Origin: Macquaria australasica
Taxonomy: Eukaryota; Chordata; Actinopteri; Centrarchiformes; Percichthyidae
NCBI GenBank assembly: GCA_005408345.1
Contig: SEMN01000176.1
Span: 126,501 to 190,500, forward strand
DNA: 64,000 nt
Direction of reading: 5' to 3'
Shown here one piece after another: positions 12,951 to 25,765 of this stretch. A program made the translations under genes and the position numbers. The notes below the pieces were generated by a model that was not told the DNA's origin, searched no databases, and was given only the letters and a program-made list of their open reading frames with translations. Every line of letters starts with the position of its first letter. Positions within the stretch are counted from its first letter, which is position 1.

Positions 12951-15035
12951 AAGATAGATAAAGAGAGAAAGAGAGAGGGGAGGGGAGAGGGTCTTTCCTC
13001 TATCCGCAGGCTTCCACTTCAAGCATCGGCTTTCCTCCCTCAGCAATTCCCTCCACATCATCCCCATCACCCCCTTCCTCCTCCTCCTCTTCCTCTCATC
13101 CCAGGGAATCAGTCTTTAAGGGTTTGCTTTGTAAATGTGCAACGTGCACATTATTTCTTATTTCTCTTTCCAATGCAATTTGAATCTCTGTTGGTGTGGA
13201 AACAGATGACAGAACGCAGATAGAAACAGGGAATGAAAGGGAGAGAAACTCTTTCACAGTCCAATGAAACCATGTCATCTCTCCCTCTCGCTCCCACCCA
13301 CCCTTTAACTTTCAAACCATCTCTTGATTAATCTCCCTCCATATCATCTGTGCTGTCAACCCCCTAAATCAGGATGCACACACACACACACAAACCCCAT
13401 AGCCACCCATACACTTTCTGACCTTTTCGCAATTGATCTCCTTCCCTATCATCCTATCATCTCTTCCCCCCACTTCAATGCATAAGCACACAAATACATG
13501 CATATACCATACACACACACACACACACACACTGTTACTGTACCATGTGTGCCCCGCTCGATGCCTGCGGCTGCCTCAGGCACACTGTGCAGCTCTCTCC
13601 ACTGGGAGGAACGAATGGAGGGAAAGACACATCAAGGCGAAGGTCAAGTGATAAAAAGCAGCAAAAAAAGACAGAAAACATGGATAACATGCTATCTAAA
13701 ATGCCAGAGAGTCAATTAATTAAAAACAAAACAAAACAACAACTCTTGGCTGAAAGTTGTCCTTCGCTAGTTCAAAATTATTAATGTCTCCATCTGTTAA
13801 TATCTCAACAAAAAACAGAATGTGCCAATGATTGCATCTTACTGCCAGATAAGGGAGGAGTCACACAGAACAGATTAAAGAGGGCTGAATATATATAAAG
13901 CACAAACAAAATCTGATGAAGCCGAGCCAGTGAAACTGGAACAAATGAGGGAACAATAAGTGGGGACGGTAAAACAAGGAGAAATAAGAAGAGGAAACAA
14001 GAGAACAATAGAGGAAACGCCTGGGGAGATTCTTAAGCAGAGAAAAACAACTTCATCATAACTCCAGCTTCGATTTCAACTGTTTGATGTTCATGCACAT
14101 GTATACAGAGAGAAGGAGAATGAGAAGGCAAACTGTGGAAGAAACAGCACAGGAAACAGCTATGATGCAGTGACATGTAAATTACTTTGCACTCAAACAG
14201 GATGTGATGAAACGTATTTGATGCAAGGATTCAGGGGCCTTTGAGGAAAAGGAAAGGGCTATTCTAACTACATGCTGGGCTGCTCGACTGTAGTATTCTA
14301 GTCTGCTAATGCAGCATATAAAACAGATTGATTGGATATTGCTAGAATTAAAGCACTCTCCATGTATTTGTTTTTAAAATAGAAGATGTGCCAAAAAACC
14401 TGCCACTTCTACTGGCCAAAAGTATGGATTTACAACAAAAATAAACTTCCGCAGACAAGCTTCACTGCAGAAATGCACTCTTTAAAACATGGGTTTTAAA
14501 GCAGCATCAGTCAGTGTTTTTGGCCACTTTGGGGGCAGAACATAACAAGCTTAACATCACACGCATGCTTGACATAGTACCGCCTTGTTTTGGCTAACAT
14601 GATAGCCACTTGTTCAAACTTCATATGGGCACCTGACTATTGTTTTAAGACACACTTGAAAAATTGTGAACCTATCCTTTAATTCTCTACATTAACTTTG
14701 ATTTTCTGAATTCACTGTGTATGTGTGTGAGGAAAAAGTGGAAAACAGAGAGACAGAGAGCTAGAGACAGAAGGACAGAAAAAAAAATATCATTAAAGCG
14801 TTGTGCCCCTGAGTCACCTGAACATGTTTTATTTACTGTCCCTTAGAAGCAGAGTTGGCGTGACAACTGTTTGCTCCACAGTCTGGGTCAGTCTGGGCCG
14901 AGCGCCTGATTACACACAGCCAGAGGCTACACTCCTTCAGGACACACACACACACACACTCGCATACACATGATGAAACTTTGAGACGACTTAAATTTAC
15001 TATTTAACTACAACAGACTAACTCTAACCTTAAAG
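12951..15035. other. non-coding with short microsatellites
   Basis: CA runs at 13,378-13,392, 13,512-13,532 and 14,943-14,959, and a GA-rich tract at 12,960-12,995. No gene or classifiable transposon recognised. Confidence 0.45.
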
Positions 15036-15312
15036 CAAGACTGTGAGAACTAAGACATTATTTTTCTTACAAATTAAAAGTTGAATTCATAAGCAACAAA
15101 ACAAACAATTACTGAATTCAGTACAATCAGGGGTGTTGCTGCCAGCTTATGGAAGCTAATGTTAGCTAACTTTAGATATTGCAGATAACACTGCTGAGTT
15201 CTCTGACTTCATGACTCTTCTACACTGGTGCTACTGTTAAACTACATTTTAGCATTTACCATTATCCCGTAACTTGTTGCCACAGTTGCTGCTGTTCAGC
15301 AAAAATTACATG
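15036..15312 (+). repeat. dispersed repeat family B, copy 1
   Basis: It aligns in order with 24,419-24,735. Shared blocks are 'AAAAGTTGAATTCAT-AGC', 'AGCTTATGGAAGCTAATGT', 'GTTAGC-AACTTTAG', a TTTTAGCATTT-CCAT segment and 'CTGTTCAGCAAAA-CTACAT'. Class is unknown. Confidence 0.75.
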
Positions 15313-16480
15313 GGATCACGTTAACAAAACCCCAGTCCACAAATTAAACCAATTAACATAATGCTGAATGAAGCAGCAGTGACATCTACAGTTAGTTACA
15401 GTATGACTCAGGGGAGAAAAAAAATCCCATCATTTTGTGCAGTCAAATTACTTAACTTGTGCGTAATGAACAATTATCATGTAAAAAGAACAAATAAAAA
15501 ACACAAAATACAAAATACATGCATGCTTCTCTGTCCAAAATCAAACTATACTGCATGAAAACTGCAACTTTATTCTTGATTGAACAAGCCACCCGAAGTC
15601 CAACATGACGTGACCTATGACAAGAACACATGCACACACACGTTCTTCGATAAATCAGCCTTAACAGGTTCATCTGAACTAGCCCAAAGTGAGGTGTGAT
15701 AGTGTTTAAAAAATGCCAGGCACACAGTCAGTGACATACGGTGGAACTGGTGTTTCTGAAATTCTGCAGCTCAGTCCTCCGCTTAATACGGAGCTGAATA
15801 GTACCTCCAGCAACAAGCTGTGTCCTTGTACCACTCTAACTTTTTAATGAGAGCGTCTGCTCCCAACAAAGCTCTTCGGTCCAACCTTAGGCCAACTGCC
15901 TCCACAACATTTTCCATGACATTTTAGAAATGTTTTTGAAAAGGGCAGTAAAGTTTGTATAACAGCATGAAGTTGATTGAAATCTCCACAACTGAAACTG
16001 AAGAGTCTCCTGGTGGTTTATTGATGGTTTGGGACTATGTGACAATGGTGTTATAATCTGACACAATATAACTCACACATAATAAATGCAATCATACAGT
16101 TATTTATTTTTTAATTACAGTTATTGTTTTGGGGGGCGTTCTGGTAGTCAAGTGGCTAAGAAGCATACCAGAAAAAGTTCTCGGTTACTCTATATTGACT
16201 TGGACTTCTAGCAGAACCTTGTTGAAATAAAGTCTACATTGTGCAGAAGGAAGGAAAAGACATTTTCTTTCAGAGTTTTTGTTTTTTCTGCTGTTGCATG
16301 TTGAAAAATCTAGCAAACTGCAAAAAAAGAAGGGCTTCCCTCCTTGTTGTTTAACCAACATAAACTTAAGAATGTCAAAAAGCTTTACACTACTGTTTAT
16401 GCACTCTGAAAAAAAATATCTCTGGTAGAATAAGAACTCCAATTCCAGTTTCCCCCTGTTGCTATTTCTTTACGGAATTA
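15313..16480. other. non-coding, possible tRNA-SINE scrap
   Basis: No gene. 16,135-16,170 (GGCGTTCTGGTAGTCAAGTGG and onward) resembles the tRNA-like head of a fish SINE, but the B-box side is degenerate and no tail is seen. Confidence 0.3.
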
Positions 16481-16481
16481 C

Positions 16482-16849
16482 CATAGACTGTATTTAAAGA
16501 TGGATGACGTGTCTCCACTTCATTTTGAGTCATTTGGAGCCAGAGTCTGCGCAGTGATCGAGGTCCCGCCCATACACCCACCCGAAATCGCAAGCACACC
16601 ACAAGTCAATCATGATGTCACACCCTCTTTTTATAGCATCAAATAACTAATTAAAACCAAACTTATCAGAAAAATGAACACTTGAACAAATATCAGCGTG
16701 ATAAAAACTACCCAAAATGACAGAAACCATCTTTGGGAAAATTTTATTTGACGTGAACTTTGATTTTTCAGTTTTATGTCCCATCCACTAACATGGAGGG
16801 GGCGGGGTTTATGAGCTGTCATGTCATCCATCTTTATATACAGTCTATT
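16482..16849. mobile_element. TIR MITE ('TAGACTGTATATAAAGATGGA' family), complete copy
   Basis: The ends 16484-16508 and 16823-16847 are reverse complements at 24 of 25 positions. The interior (about 315 bp) has no open frame of note and contains the GGGGCGGGGTTTATGAGCTGTC block typical of this fish family. A truncated relative starts at 18,543. Confidence 0.8.
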
Positions 16850-18540
16850 ACCCATATTTACCCATATGACTGACTAACTATACAATATAGTATAAGATAA
16901 AACAACACAACACTGAAGTACCAATACTGGGAAAAAAGATCAAAGTAAGGACACAAGCGTGACACAAGTTGGGATGGGAGGTCAAAGGAGCAGTGAGTGC
17001 AGTACTAAAGAAATGCATGATGGCCTCTGTAAATATGATGGATTTTGTCCAATTTTCTTTTTTTTTCAAATTGCTTGTTTACTTTGTGCTTTGTTCAAAT
17101 GGATAAATCATATAATGGAAAAGGCAAAACAGCAAGTGGGATAGAAGAGAAGAAGAAGAAGCAGTCTGCCATGTAGAAGAGAGCCATGTAGACCAGTTGC
17201 TATAGCTTAGTTATCAGTAAAATCACATTCAAATTAAATTCTGAAACAACCAGCATATCACTCCATCACTCTAACCACTGCTAAGTTTTTATCCTCTTGT
17301 CTTGACCTTTTTTCTTTCTCTCTCTGACACAGGCATGGATTTTTCCACACTCTTGCTTTTTCCCTCCCCTCCCACTGCACCCCTGTTGTTTCCCTCCTCT
17401 GTTTGGATCTCTTCATCTCCTCTCCTGCTGCTCTGTCTTTCATGTCTCTCTCCTCTCTCTTTGACAGAGACAGAAACTCTATTTCTCTTCCTCTGCCACC
17501 CAGGGACACAGACCTCAGTCCGCTGTCGAGCCGCTCGCTCCCCGAGACTATCTGCAGGTGAATGAGTTTGGTTACTGTAGATCTCGAAGTACAGTACAGA
17601 CTGATTTTCAACCTTCTTACTCTGTCTCGACAAGAACAAAGCATAAAGAGATAGAAACCTGTGCTCATAACGTGTCCGAAAACAAGTTATTGCAACATTG
17701 CCTGGTTGCACACATAGAGGGCCCCTGAGGAAGATCCAAGGTGTCCAGAATTGACAATTGAGACAAAATTGCGGGGTTCTTCAAAAAGGAAAAATGATTT
17801 GAAGTAAAGAAACCAACAAACTTGCCGTAGGAGTTTGTTGGTTTCTGCAACAGTAAAAGCCTTTACTTCTGCAGTATGGTCACTACTACATGTACACGTT
17901 TTACTGTTGCTGTAACAGGCTTTGTTCCTTTGGGTGCTAGAAACGTGAACATCTCTAAAACACCTAACAATGACAAAAACTCAAAAGTAAAAAGTACTCA
18001 AAGAGCACACACCAAGGAGGTTGACGAGAACGGCCATCCTCCCTACCACCTACATTTCAATAATATAAAACGTTTAGAAATGTTTCATCTGCAAGTTGAT
18101 ATGGATCTGCATCAGAATACAGAAGACGCTGATTGGCTGATGGCAGCTATGATTTTTGAAAGATACCCAAATCCTGTCCAGGGATTTGTCACATTCACGT
18201 CGTATTCTCACAGACAACAGTTATGAGCGACTGAGTGGGAAAACTGTTCACGTCATTCTCCTGTTGAAATCTCGAATTTAAGATATCAGGAACTTCTGAT
18301 AACTGTGAGATCTCTCATGTGCTGAAAAGAACTACAGGCCCAAGTATCAACAAACTGGTGGCAAGACTGGATGGTAGCTAAAGAAAATATGATAATAACA
18401 CTAATAGAATCTATTCAGCAAAAAAATCTGGTTTCACTTGTTAACAACGAAATCTGTTACATTCTAAAAATGGCATTTAAATTTATCTAGTGTGACTGCA
18501 AGGTTAGCAACATGAATAAACATCTTAAAACAATGCATGA
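16850..18540. other. non-coding with a pyrimidine-rich tract and a hairpin
   Basis: 17,315-17,500 is strongly pyrimidine-rich; the long frames over it on both strands are low-complexity artefacts. A 14-bp perfect inverted repeat lies at 17,809-17,845. No gene recognised. Confidence 0.4.
17801..17869. repeat. two-part hairpin
   Basis: Inner arms 17809-17822 and 17832-17845 are a perfect 14-bp inverted repeat around 9 nt. Outer arms GAAGTAAA (17801-17808) and TTTACTTC (17862-17869) also pair. The asymmetric 16-nt bulge makes it unlike a microRNA precursor. Confidence 0.7.
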
Positions 18541-18542
18541 AC

Positions 18543-18640
18543 ACCATAGACTGTATATAAAGATGGACAACATGACAGCTGCCCAAAAGTGAAGCCAAAA
18601 CATCTCGATCGCCCCCTAGTACACGTCAAATCCCAATAAC
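18543..18640. mobile_element. truncated copy of the TAGACTGTATATAAAGATGG MITE
   Basis: The terminus TAGACTGTATATAAAGATGG matches both ends of the element at 16,482-16,849. It continues with the family's GACATGACAGCT-like and ATCGCCCCCTAGT segments. The opposite end was not found, so it is a fragment. Confidence 0.65.
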
Positions 18641-18898
18641 AGGCAGCAGATTAGACCTATGTGGTACCTGACACCAAATTGTCTCTTTCTAAACCTAAAA
18701 TGAAAGTTGACTTGGAGCACATTATGTACAGTATGAAAAGAGGTGGACAACTAGGAGAGAACAACCTGGCCCAGACCCAGGTAATTTGAGACCCCTTAAA
18801 ATAATCCAGGAAAAGAACAATTTTGCTTCTGCTCTTCGGGGTTCAGGAGTTACAAGTCAAAACAAGCTTTGTAAATTCCCACATGTTGGTTAACTTAA

Positions 18899-19105
18899 GT
18901 TATCCTTTATTGATCCCTGTAGGGAAATTCATTCTCTGCATTTAACCCATCCTACGTGTTAGGAGCAGAGGGGAGCCACTGTGCAGTGCCCGGGGACCAA
19001 CTCCAGTTCTAAGCAAGTGCCTTGGTCTAGGATATTGACAGAAACCCACACAAACAAGGGGAGAACATGCAAACTCCACACAGCCGGGGCAGGTGCTACC
19101 TGCAA
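18899..19105 (+). repeat. widespread fish repeat (CTTTATTGATCCCTGTAGGG)
   Basis: It contains, in order, 'CTTTATTGATCCCTGTAGGG', 'TGCATTTAACCCATCC', 'AACTCCAGTTCT' and 'GAACATGCAAACTCCACACA', a combination I know as a high-copy teleost repeat. The class is not assigned. Confidence 0.6.
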
Positions 19106-21355
19106 CAAAAACGTATGAGATCATCTTTGGCCCATAGTCTTACTTTCCATTGAATTTCAGTGAAATATCTTAAGTAGTTTTTGAGATATCTTGCTAACAC
19201 ACAATCAAATCTACCTAATTAGTCATGTACCTGCCAATGATGCACAGATACAAATTACTGTCCTGCTATAACATAAATGAAGGGATCAAAGGCCTTAGGT
19301 GTATACTGTAGCTCACCAACTCTGCCTGCAGCCTGTTGAGTGAGTGAGAGGGTAAAGCTGGGTTAAGGCCTGGAGGAACCTGCTACAGCCCTGCCTACTC
19401 AGCACAAAGCCTCTCTCCCTGTCTCAGTCTCTTTGTAGAGAGTCTGATCAAAGACCGGAGCCTGCTCGGAGGACTCACCACGTCAGGGAGCTTCTGAGCG
19501 GATGAACACGGACATCCCATTATGTTTCCCAGTGGGGTACGCTGAGGGATGCGAGAGTGCACACACCCTTGAGTGCCTGCGTGTGAGCAGCTGTGAACAA
19601 ACCTGTGACTGTGAGCTCACACGAGCAGCTGCACTTCGGGCCTGTTCGATGTTCAATTCTGTGCACGTTTGTAAATACTTGGGTTATAGAGTATGAGGGA
19701 ACGATGATTAAGTTTTCGAAGCATCTGAGTATGCTAACGGTCTGCAGCTTTGATCGGTAATGAGGTAGATAGGGTCGAACTGAGCAGCACTGCCTGTTAT
19801 TTCAGATGAGAATCACCGGATCAAAAGCTTTTTCTCTCCTCACTGTTCCTTCTCTCTTTCTGCCTGTGTATCTCTGGTTAACCTCAGGCGTCCTCGGCTC
19901 ACCTCTGCCCCGTCCACACTCCTTTAGAAAATGCAGAGAACCTGTCAAAGGCTCTTTACTTCCCCCTCTGCTGCTGCAGGTGTGTACAGCCACTGAAACA
20001 GGAAGCCTGGATTCAAGCTCCCATCTTTACGCAAAAAAATGAATCCCAGCGAGCTGCAGGACTGCTGCTCTGTTGCTGACCTCTGACCTCCCTGCTAATA
20101 GGGGATAAAGCTAAAAAATGATTTCCTTACAGAAATCAGGACCCGTGCTATGTAGACTACACGGTGCTTGTAATGTATGAGCTTAATTTCACAGGTTTTA
20201 TTTAAACTAGTCTCTTGTTTTATCCTTCCTCTGTCCCTACTGTGCTCCAGCTAATAAAGCAGAAGAAGAAATAATTTTCTGGCAAATTATGAAACAATCT
20301 TCAGTTTTCTGAAGATACCAGTTTATCCTCTAAAACAAATTTGCTTAATTTAAGCAGCAAATTAGATGAGAATGATTAGGCTTTCTACCAACAAACTTGG
20401 CTTTACTTTAGGATTTGGGGAAATTCCTTGGTGAGTCACTTGCTGTGGCTTTCAAGCCTATTTTAAGACTGTGAATTACTCCTCTGTCCCCGTGTGCAAA
20501 GGTACCACACATGCAAGTTATTTGTGTGCGTGTATGTGTGAGTGTGTACATTGGAGTGTGAGAACCCACACGTGTATGATGTGTTTTGTCACTTACCTCA
20601 TTCTTTGATTATGTATCTGCAGCTGGGAAGTGTATGCGAAGGTATTCTCGGGAGCGACAGTCAGCCTGTGGCAGAGGAGAGAGAGGGCGAGGATGGAGGG
20701 GCCAGAGAAAGGAAGTGAGTGAGAAAAAGGAAAGATAAAGAGAGGGAGAGATTCCTCATTTAACAAGTTGTCACAAACTGTTTTCAGTTGCTCAGCTGTG
20801 ATCAGAGGTGAGCAGGAACGCCCTTACACAATGAACATGTTCTTCTAAAGTTTGAAATGAAAATGAAGTGCCTTGATGCTGACTTTACACAGAGCAAACT
20901 GAGCTCTTCTGTTTGCTGCCAAATCTGACAAACAACATAAATCACTGTGTGACACAGTTGATTGTTTGTACAAATGTTTCTGAGGCAGCACTGCCTTTTA
21001 AACATCATTAGGATATTACAGCGCCCCAACTCGGGTCCCAACTCTTTTTATGATCTCTTTTGTGGCTCCACAAATGACACAAATGCACCATTTTTTATAA
21101 AAGTGTTGCTGTGGGTTACTTTTTCCCGATGATGGTACATAATAAACCAAAACCCATGCTAAGAAAATATGAAGTTCGTTAAAGGCAATATGACACGAAG
21201 TTGTGAAAGTAGACCATGGTAGCTTAAGTTCAGTCAGGGAGCCTACCTTTCACCTGTTCCTTTGGTGCTTATGATCCAATCAGCTGATGCCACAACTTTG
21301 TTTTGTATCATTGGTCAGGGACTATGGGACTGGGACTATGTCAGAATTTAGGTAA
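19106..21355. other. non-coding, nothing recognised
   Basis: No gene. A splice-like interval (CTGCAG at 20,622 to AA|GTGAGT near 20,715) is purine-rich and could be a non-coding exon, but nothing supports it further. Confidence 0.35.
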
Positions 21356-21360
21356 TTTTA

Positions 21361-21420
21361 GATATTAGTGGAGTGCCTCAAGGCTCCATATTAGGGCCTC
21401 TTTTCCTTATATAAATAATG
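21361..21420 (+). mobile_element. LINE reverse-transcriptase scrap
   Basis: About 60 bp reads ISGVPQGSILGPLF, the palm-motif region of non-LTR reverse transcriptases. It then breaks off into unrelated sequence. Confidence 0.6.
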
Positions 21421-22401
21421 CGGCAGTTGCGGCTGTTTCTGGACATTTTGGTGCCCTAGGCCAGACATCCACTGCCGCTCCTGATGGGACAGATCCTTTA
21501 ATTGCCAAATAATTAAATTATATTTTAGTTTAATTAAACTCCACTGTCTGTGTCATATAGTCTGTGAATTAGTGCCTTTACATGCACACTAATCCCTGTT
21601 ATGACTCATCCTGATTTTAACCATATTTGGGAAATTATATGGAACATAAGCAACCTGGTTATTAATATCCCTGTATGATTCTAACATTATCCAGGTTTCT
21701 GATAATTTGTGTGTTTTTTTTTAACTCCTCCACATACTAGTCTGTCATTTCTGTCCTGAAGTGCAGGTATTATTAGTACCTGACTTTCATTTTTAAATGT
21801 GCTGGCCACATTTCATAATCCAATATTTTGTTGATTTCTATTTAAATTACACAGCTTTCAGTGCACATTTAGCCTGCATTAGGCCTCCCTTAAAATTAGT
21901 GAAGCAACTTGGATGTTTGATAGCTCAATTCAGTTCTGAATTAAGAAAATACAACCTGTATAACAACTTTCCTTTGATAGTTTCCCATAATACTTTGTAT
22001 ATTGTCCTATAGCATTTCTATCCTTGAATAATGCCAGTGTGAATCTGTTGTTGCAGTAAGGTTTGCACGGGATTTCGACTTTAATTTCAGAGTTTAGATC
22101 ATTACATCTTTTATCATTATATAATTTGTTAAACTGAGAAATTCTACATGACCCAAGTTGAGGGCGCAAATTTGCATGTTCATGCATGGTATCCCGGTCT
22201 TAGTGTGTAATTTTGCTTATCCCCGTTCTGCTTGGTACAGTGGTTTGACGTCTAAATTTAGGAACAAGTTACAGGGAAAAGGACATTACTAAATGCATCT
22301 CCTTAAACTCGATTTTTAACCTTTGTTCCAAACAGGATTAAAACAGTTTGACCCAAATGTATTGAAGGCTTATCATCTATGAGCCACTCACTTCCTAATT
22401 C

Positions 22402-22640
22402 CTAATATTCCTTACTAAGAGTGATCTCAATTTTACTGATACCTTTCCCAGAAACCAGTAACACAGACTCATCTGCATACAACAAAAGCTTGCATTTCAC
22501 TGCAGGTGACATATCATTTATACACAGTACTGTAAGGAATAAGAGAGACCCTAATATGGAGCCTTGGGGCACCACACTAATATCCTGAATGTCCGACATA
22601 TTCCCAGTCCCATAGTCTATAAATGATGAAGTGCGGATGT
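22402..22640 (-). pseudogene. non-LTR retrotransposon reverse transcriptase fragment
   Basis: The minus-strand frame reads VPQGSILGSLLF, then KCKLLLYADESVLLVSGK, then a Glu-Ile-Thr-Leu-Ser-Lys-Glu end. This is the order around the catalytic YADD box of LINE reverse transcriptases. The box reads YADE, so the second catalytic Asp is lost. Only about 80 residues survive. Confidence 0.75.
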
Positions 22641-22692
22641 GCTGCCAGCTCAGGATAGAACAACACAAGCTGCATATGTACAAAATCATCAA

Positions 22693-24418
22693 TGGGCATG
22701 CTGCTGAATATTTATGTTCACAGATAACAATGGTCCATACTCAACATGGCTATACCACCAGGGCCAATGTGTGTTCATGTTCAGTGCCTTAAATGCTGTA
22801 GCCAAAAGCTCTTTTTGTAAACTGGTGCCCAGTGCTGTAGTGGTGCCTGGAGAAACAGGTATACTCTTAATTTATGCCACAATTTTTTTTAAAGCAGCCC
22901 ATCCAACAAAGGATAAATGCCCTGTGTTATAAACAGTGACATCTAAGACTACTCTTGCATATTTAGCACCCACAAATGGGCCAGTAGTATTTGCACATTG
23001 TCACTTAACTTCTGCTGCTTGACTTCAGGGTCATTATGAAATTAACATTAGCCACAGAAGAGGTGCAGATTTTGCAATCAATACAGCCCACAGACTATAG
23101 GGTGAGACAGCTACATAATTGTGCATTTTGAGTGAACTGTTCCTTATTCCTTAGTCCATCCACACATGAAAATTGGACAACTATTCTCTCACCTTGCAAG
23201 TACTCAAGGTCTATGGGCAGGTAGGCCACAGGCGATATTTCTAACCAATCATCACTCCACATGCCTAAACCTAACCAACCCAACCAACAAAGGTAACGAG
23301 TACTAGCCAATCAGAGGCATCATCCTAGGAAAAACAATTTGGTTTGCAGCACACTAGTAAATGATATGCATCAGAGGGGATTTAGAAGTAGGTATACGCA
23401 ATGCTGACTGAAAAATAAGTAGGTATTTGAGTATCGTTGGTCAATTTGTGCTGTCTTCTTCTTTCAAACAGAAGTCACACACACCCGCTTTTGATCAACA
23501 AATCAAAGCTTTGATTCAGTGAAGCGGTTTGAGTTCATTAACCTGGTCTCCTCTGATCACACTGCTCTACACAGTCATCTGATGCTGGTTATACCATTTA
23601 GATGTGAATTACTGGCAAGGACCTGAAAGGACCACACTCACACTCACACACACACACACACACGCACACAAAGACACTAATTGAATCAACTCTTCACTGC
23701 CTGGAAATGTTGAATCATACTTATGTTGGTTCAGACCTATACAAATAAAGTGCCTGTGGTGATCAGAATTAGTGTGGCAAACAAGCTAACCTACTGTACT
23801 GTTTTCTGTCCCCACAGAGATCGCTTCTCCCTGTATATTGGGTAAAAATACTCTGAGTTGAGAGGCAGATCCAGGCAGAAGCTACAGCTGGAGAAATGTC
23901 AGAAACCCCAAAACAGAATGGAACAGATCAGCAGGTTTGAGACTGCTTATTTACATATTGCCATAAACAAGAATTCTGCTTGGGGCCCCATAGCTGCTTG
24001 AGCTGGGCTTGCATGTAGCCACACACACACAGTCAGACCAGATACAACCACAGTAACACTAGGCCATCCACCTCATCTGTCACTCCCTGCTTTAAGGACA
24101 CAACGTCCACTTTGTCACTATAGTATTCATGATCGTTGGATCAGCTTTTAGTCATGCTAGCAACAATTTCTTACTTACTTTAGTGCTAATTTGCAAGTTT
24201 TAGCACGCTAACATCATGACTCTTATCTGTCTAAAGCTCCGCCATGTAATTTATCCACTTCTGGTACAGTGTGTCAACAGGAGAGTGAGAGAGGAGACTT
24301 TCGACTGACCACTATGACCTGCAAGGCGACGGTCACATGACAGACGGAGACTGCTGAAGGCATTAGTGGGCTACTATAGCCTTGCTAGCTTGTTAACTTG
24401 TTCTCAAATTCTCTAAAG
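22693..24418. other. non-coding, nothing classified
   Basis: A CA run lies at 23,640-23,667. An acceptor-like CCCCACAG at 23,818 and GTAAAA near 23,842 frame a very short interval with no supporting evidence. No gene recognised. Confidence 0.35.
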
Positions 24419-24735
24419 TGAGACTATGTAACTTTTGAAAGTTAACTCATTCTTTATTTTGCAAATGAAAAGTTGAATTCATGAGCGACCCTTGCTCACT
24501 TGAATACACTCATTTTGCTGCTACGGCCTTACTTGGTCTGTTATGACCACAAGCTTATGGAAGCTAATGTGAGCTAATGTTAGCAAACTTTAGCTCGATA
24601 TTGCTATCTAATAGACATTAATGAGTCATTTCACTGACTTTCTCTTTTGTTACATTATGTTTTAGCATTTTCCATGATCTCATAATTGTCACATGCAGCC
24701 ACAGCGACTACTGTTCAGCAAAAGCTACATCAGTC
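24419..24735 (+). repeat. dispersed repeat family B, copy 2
   Basis: Same orientation and block order as 15,036-15,312, with more of the central TTAGC-rich portion retained. The pair lies 9.4 kb apart. Confidence 0.75.
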
Positions 24736-25645
24736 TTCTTTATTGTGTTACTGAAATGTGTCCACTCTAACATTTTTAATAAAGACTCAGTGTGGTGACG
24801 TTATAACACTGTATCAGCCAGCAATAAACATGCTAGCCGATTAGCTCGCTAGCAGTAGTGCTAGCTCGCCTGCCTCTTCGGTCACATGACCCTTGTTGTG
24901 CAGACTGTAGCGATGTTATGAAGTAAGTTGTGGTGGTGACAGTACTCACACAGGTCTGAATGACATTTGACATGGAAGGCAATCACTGTACCCAAGTTGA
25001 CTGGCCTTGAATAGAACATCTGCATCCATTTGCATGGAAATACTTACTGTAGGATAAAGCCCCTGGAAGTTTCATAATTTGAAGAATTTCAATAATTTTA
25101 ACTAGAAAATATTATTATTCCATAAATGAAGTTAAAGCAATAGGTCGACATTTTGGAAAATATGCTTATGTAACTGGGTCATTTCTACAGTACTGTAACC
25201 TTTTGTTAATATAATTACACAATATCTATCAAAATATTGCTAATACCTGAGAACAACGGCCTCCAAAACTAGTATGTGTTCACTATGTATCTGTAAGTTT
25301 AAAGTTCAAAGGCAACATCTTCATCTCCAATATAAATTCCATTTGTCCCCTTTGCCTCTCCCCTTTATACAATTCTCTACCTTTTTCTCTTTAACTTTTC
25401 TTTTCATCCTAATCCATCCTATTATATATATTTTTGTTCCCCACAATATCACAGTGTCCTGCTTCATCTGTAGATATACTGATTTTAGCATATTGGTACT
25501 CATAAAGTTGTTTTAAACTGCTCAATGCTGAAGCTTAAAGTTAAGGTAAACTAAGTGTGGGCAGTTTTATTTGCATGAAGGTTCTACTTTATTATCATTG
25601 TCAGGTATGTTTTATTGTATAAGAGCCCACCGATTACACTTTTTG
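24736..25645. other. non-coding, AT-rich
   Basis: No gene or assignable repeat seen. Confidence 0.35.
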
Positions 25646-25649
25646 GCTT

Positions 25650-25765
25650 TCTCGCCGGACGTTACAGTAGATGAGAAGATCGATACAGTTGTTGTATTTG
25701 AGAGTGGTATCCATCTTCTCTTCCAAGCCCATTTCCCAAAATGTCAAACTATTCCTTTAAAGCAA
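25650..25765 (+). repeat. dispersed repeat family D, copy 2
   Basis: It contains GAGAGTGGTATCCATCTTCTC and CCCAAAATGTCAAACTATTC, as in the copy at 4,001-4,150. Confidence 0.6.

Noticed and set aside
16135..16190. Possible tRNA gene
   Set aside because: Only the A-box side resembles a tRNA; no B box and no cloverleaf. At best a SINE scrap.
17258..17711. Long overlapping frames on both strands
   Set aside because: They come from a purine/pyrimidine-biased tract and show low-complexity composition with no domain.
17801..17869. Possible microRNA precursor
   Set aside because: The stem is short and the outer arms are separated by a one-sided 16-nt bulge; it does not have the shape of a precursor hairpin.
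23818..23845. Micro-exon-like interval with acceptor CCCCACAG and GTAAAA
   Set aside because: Too short and isolated; no neighbouring exon to join.
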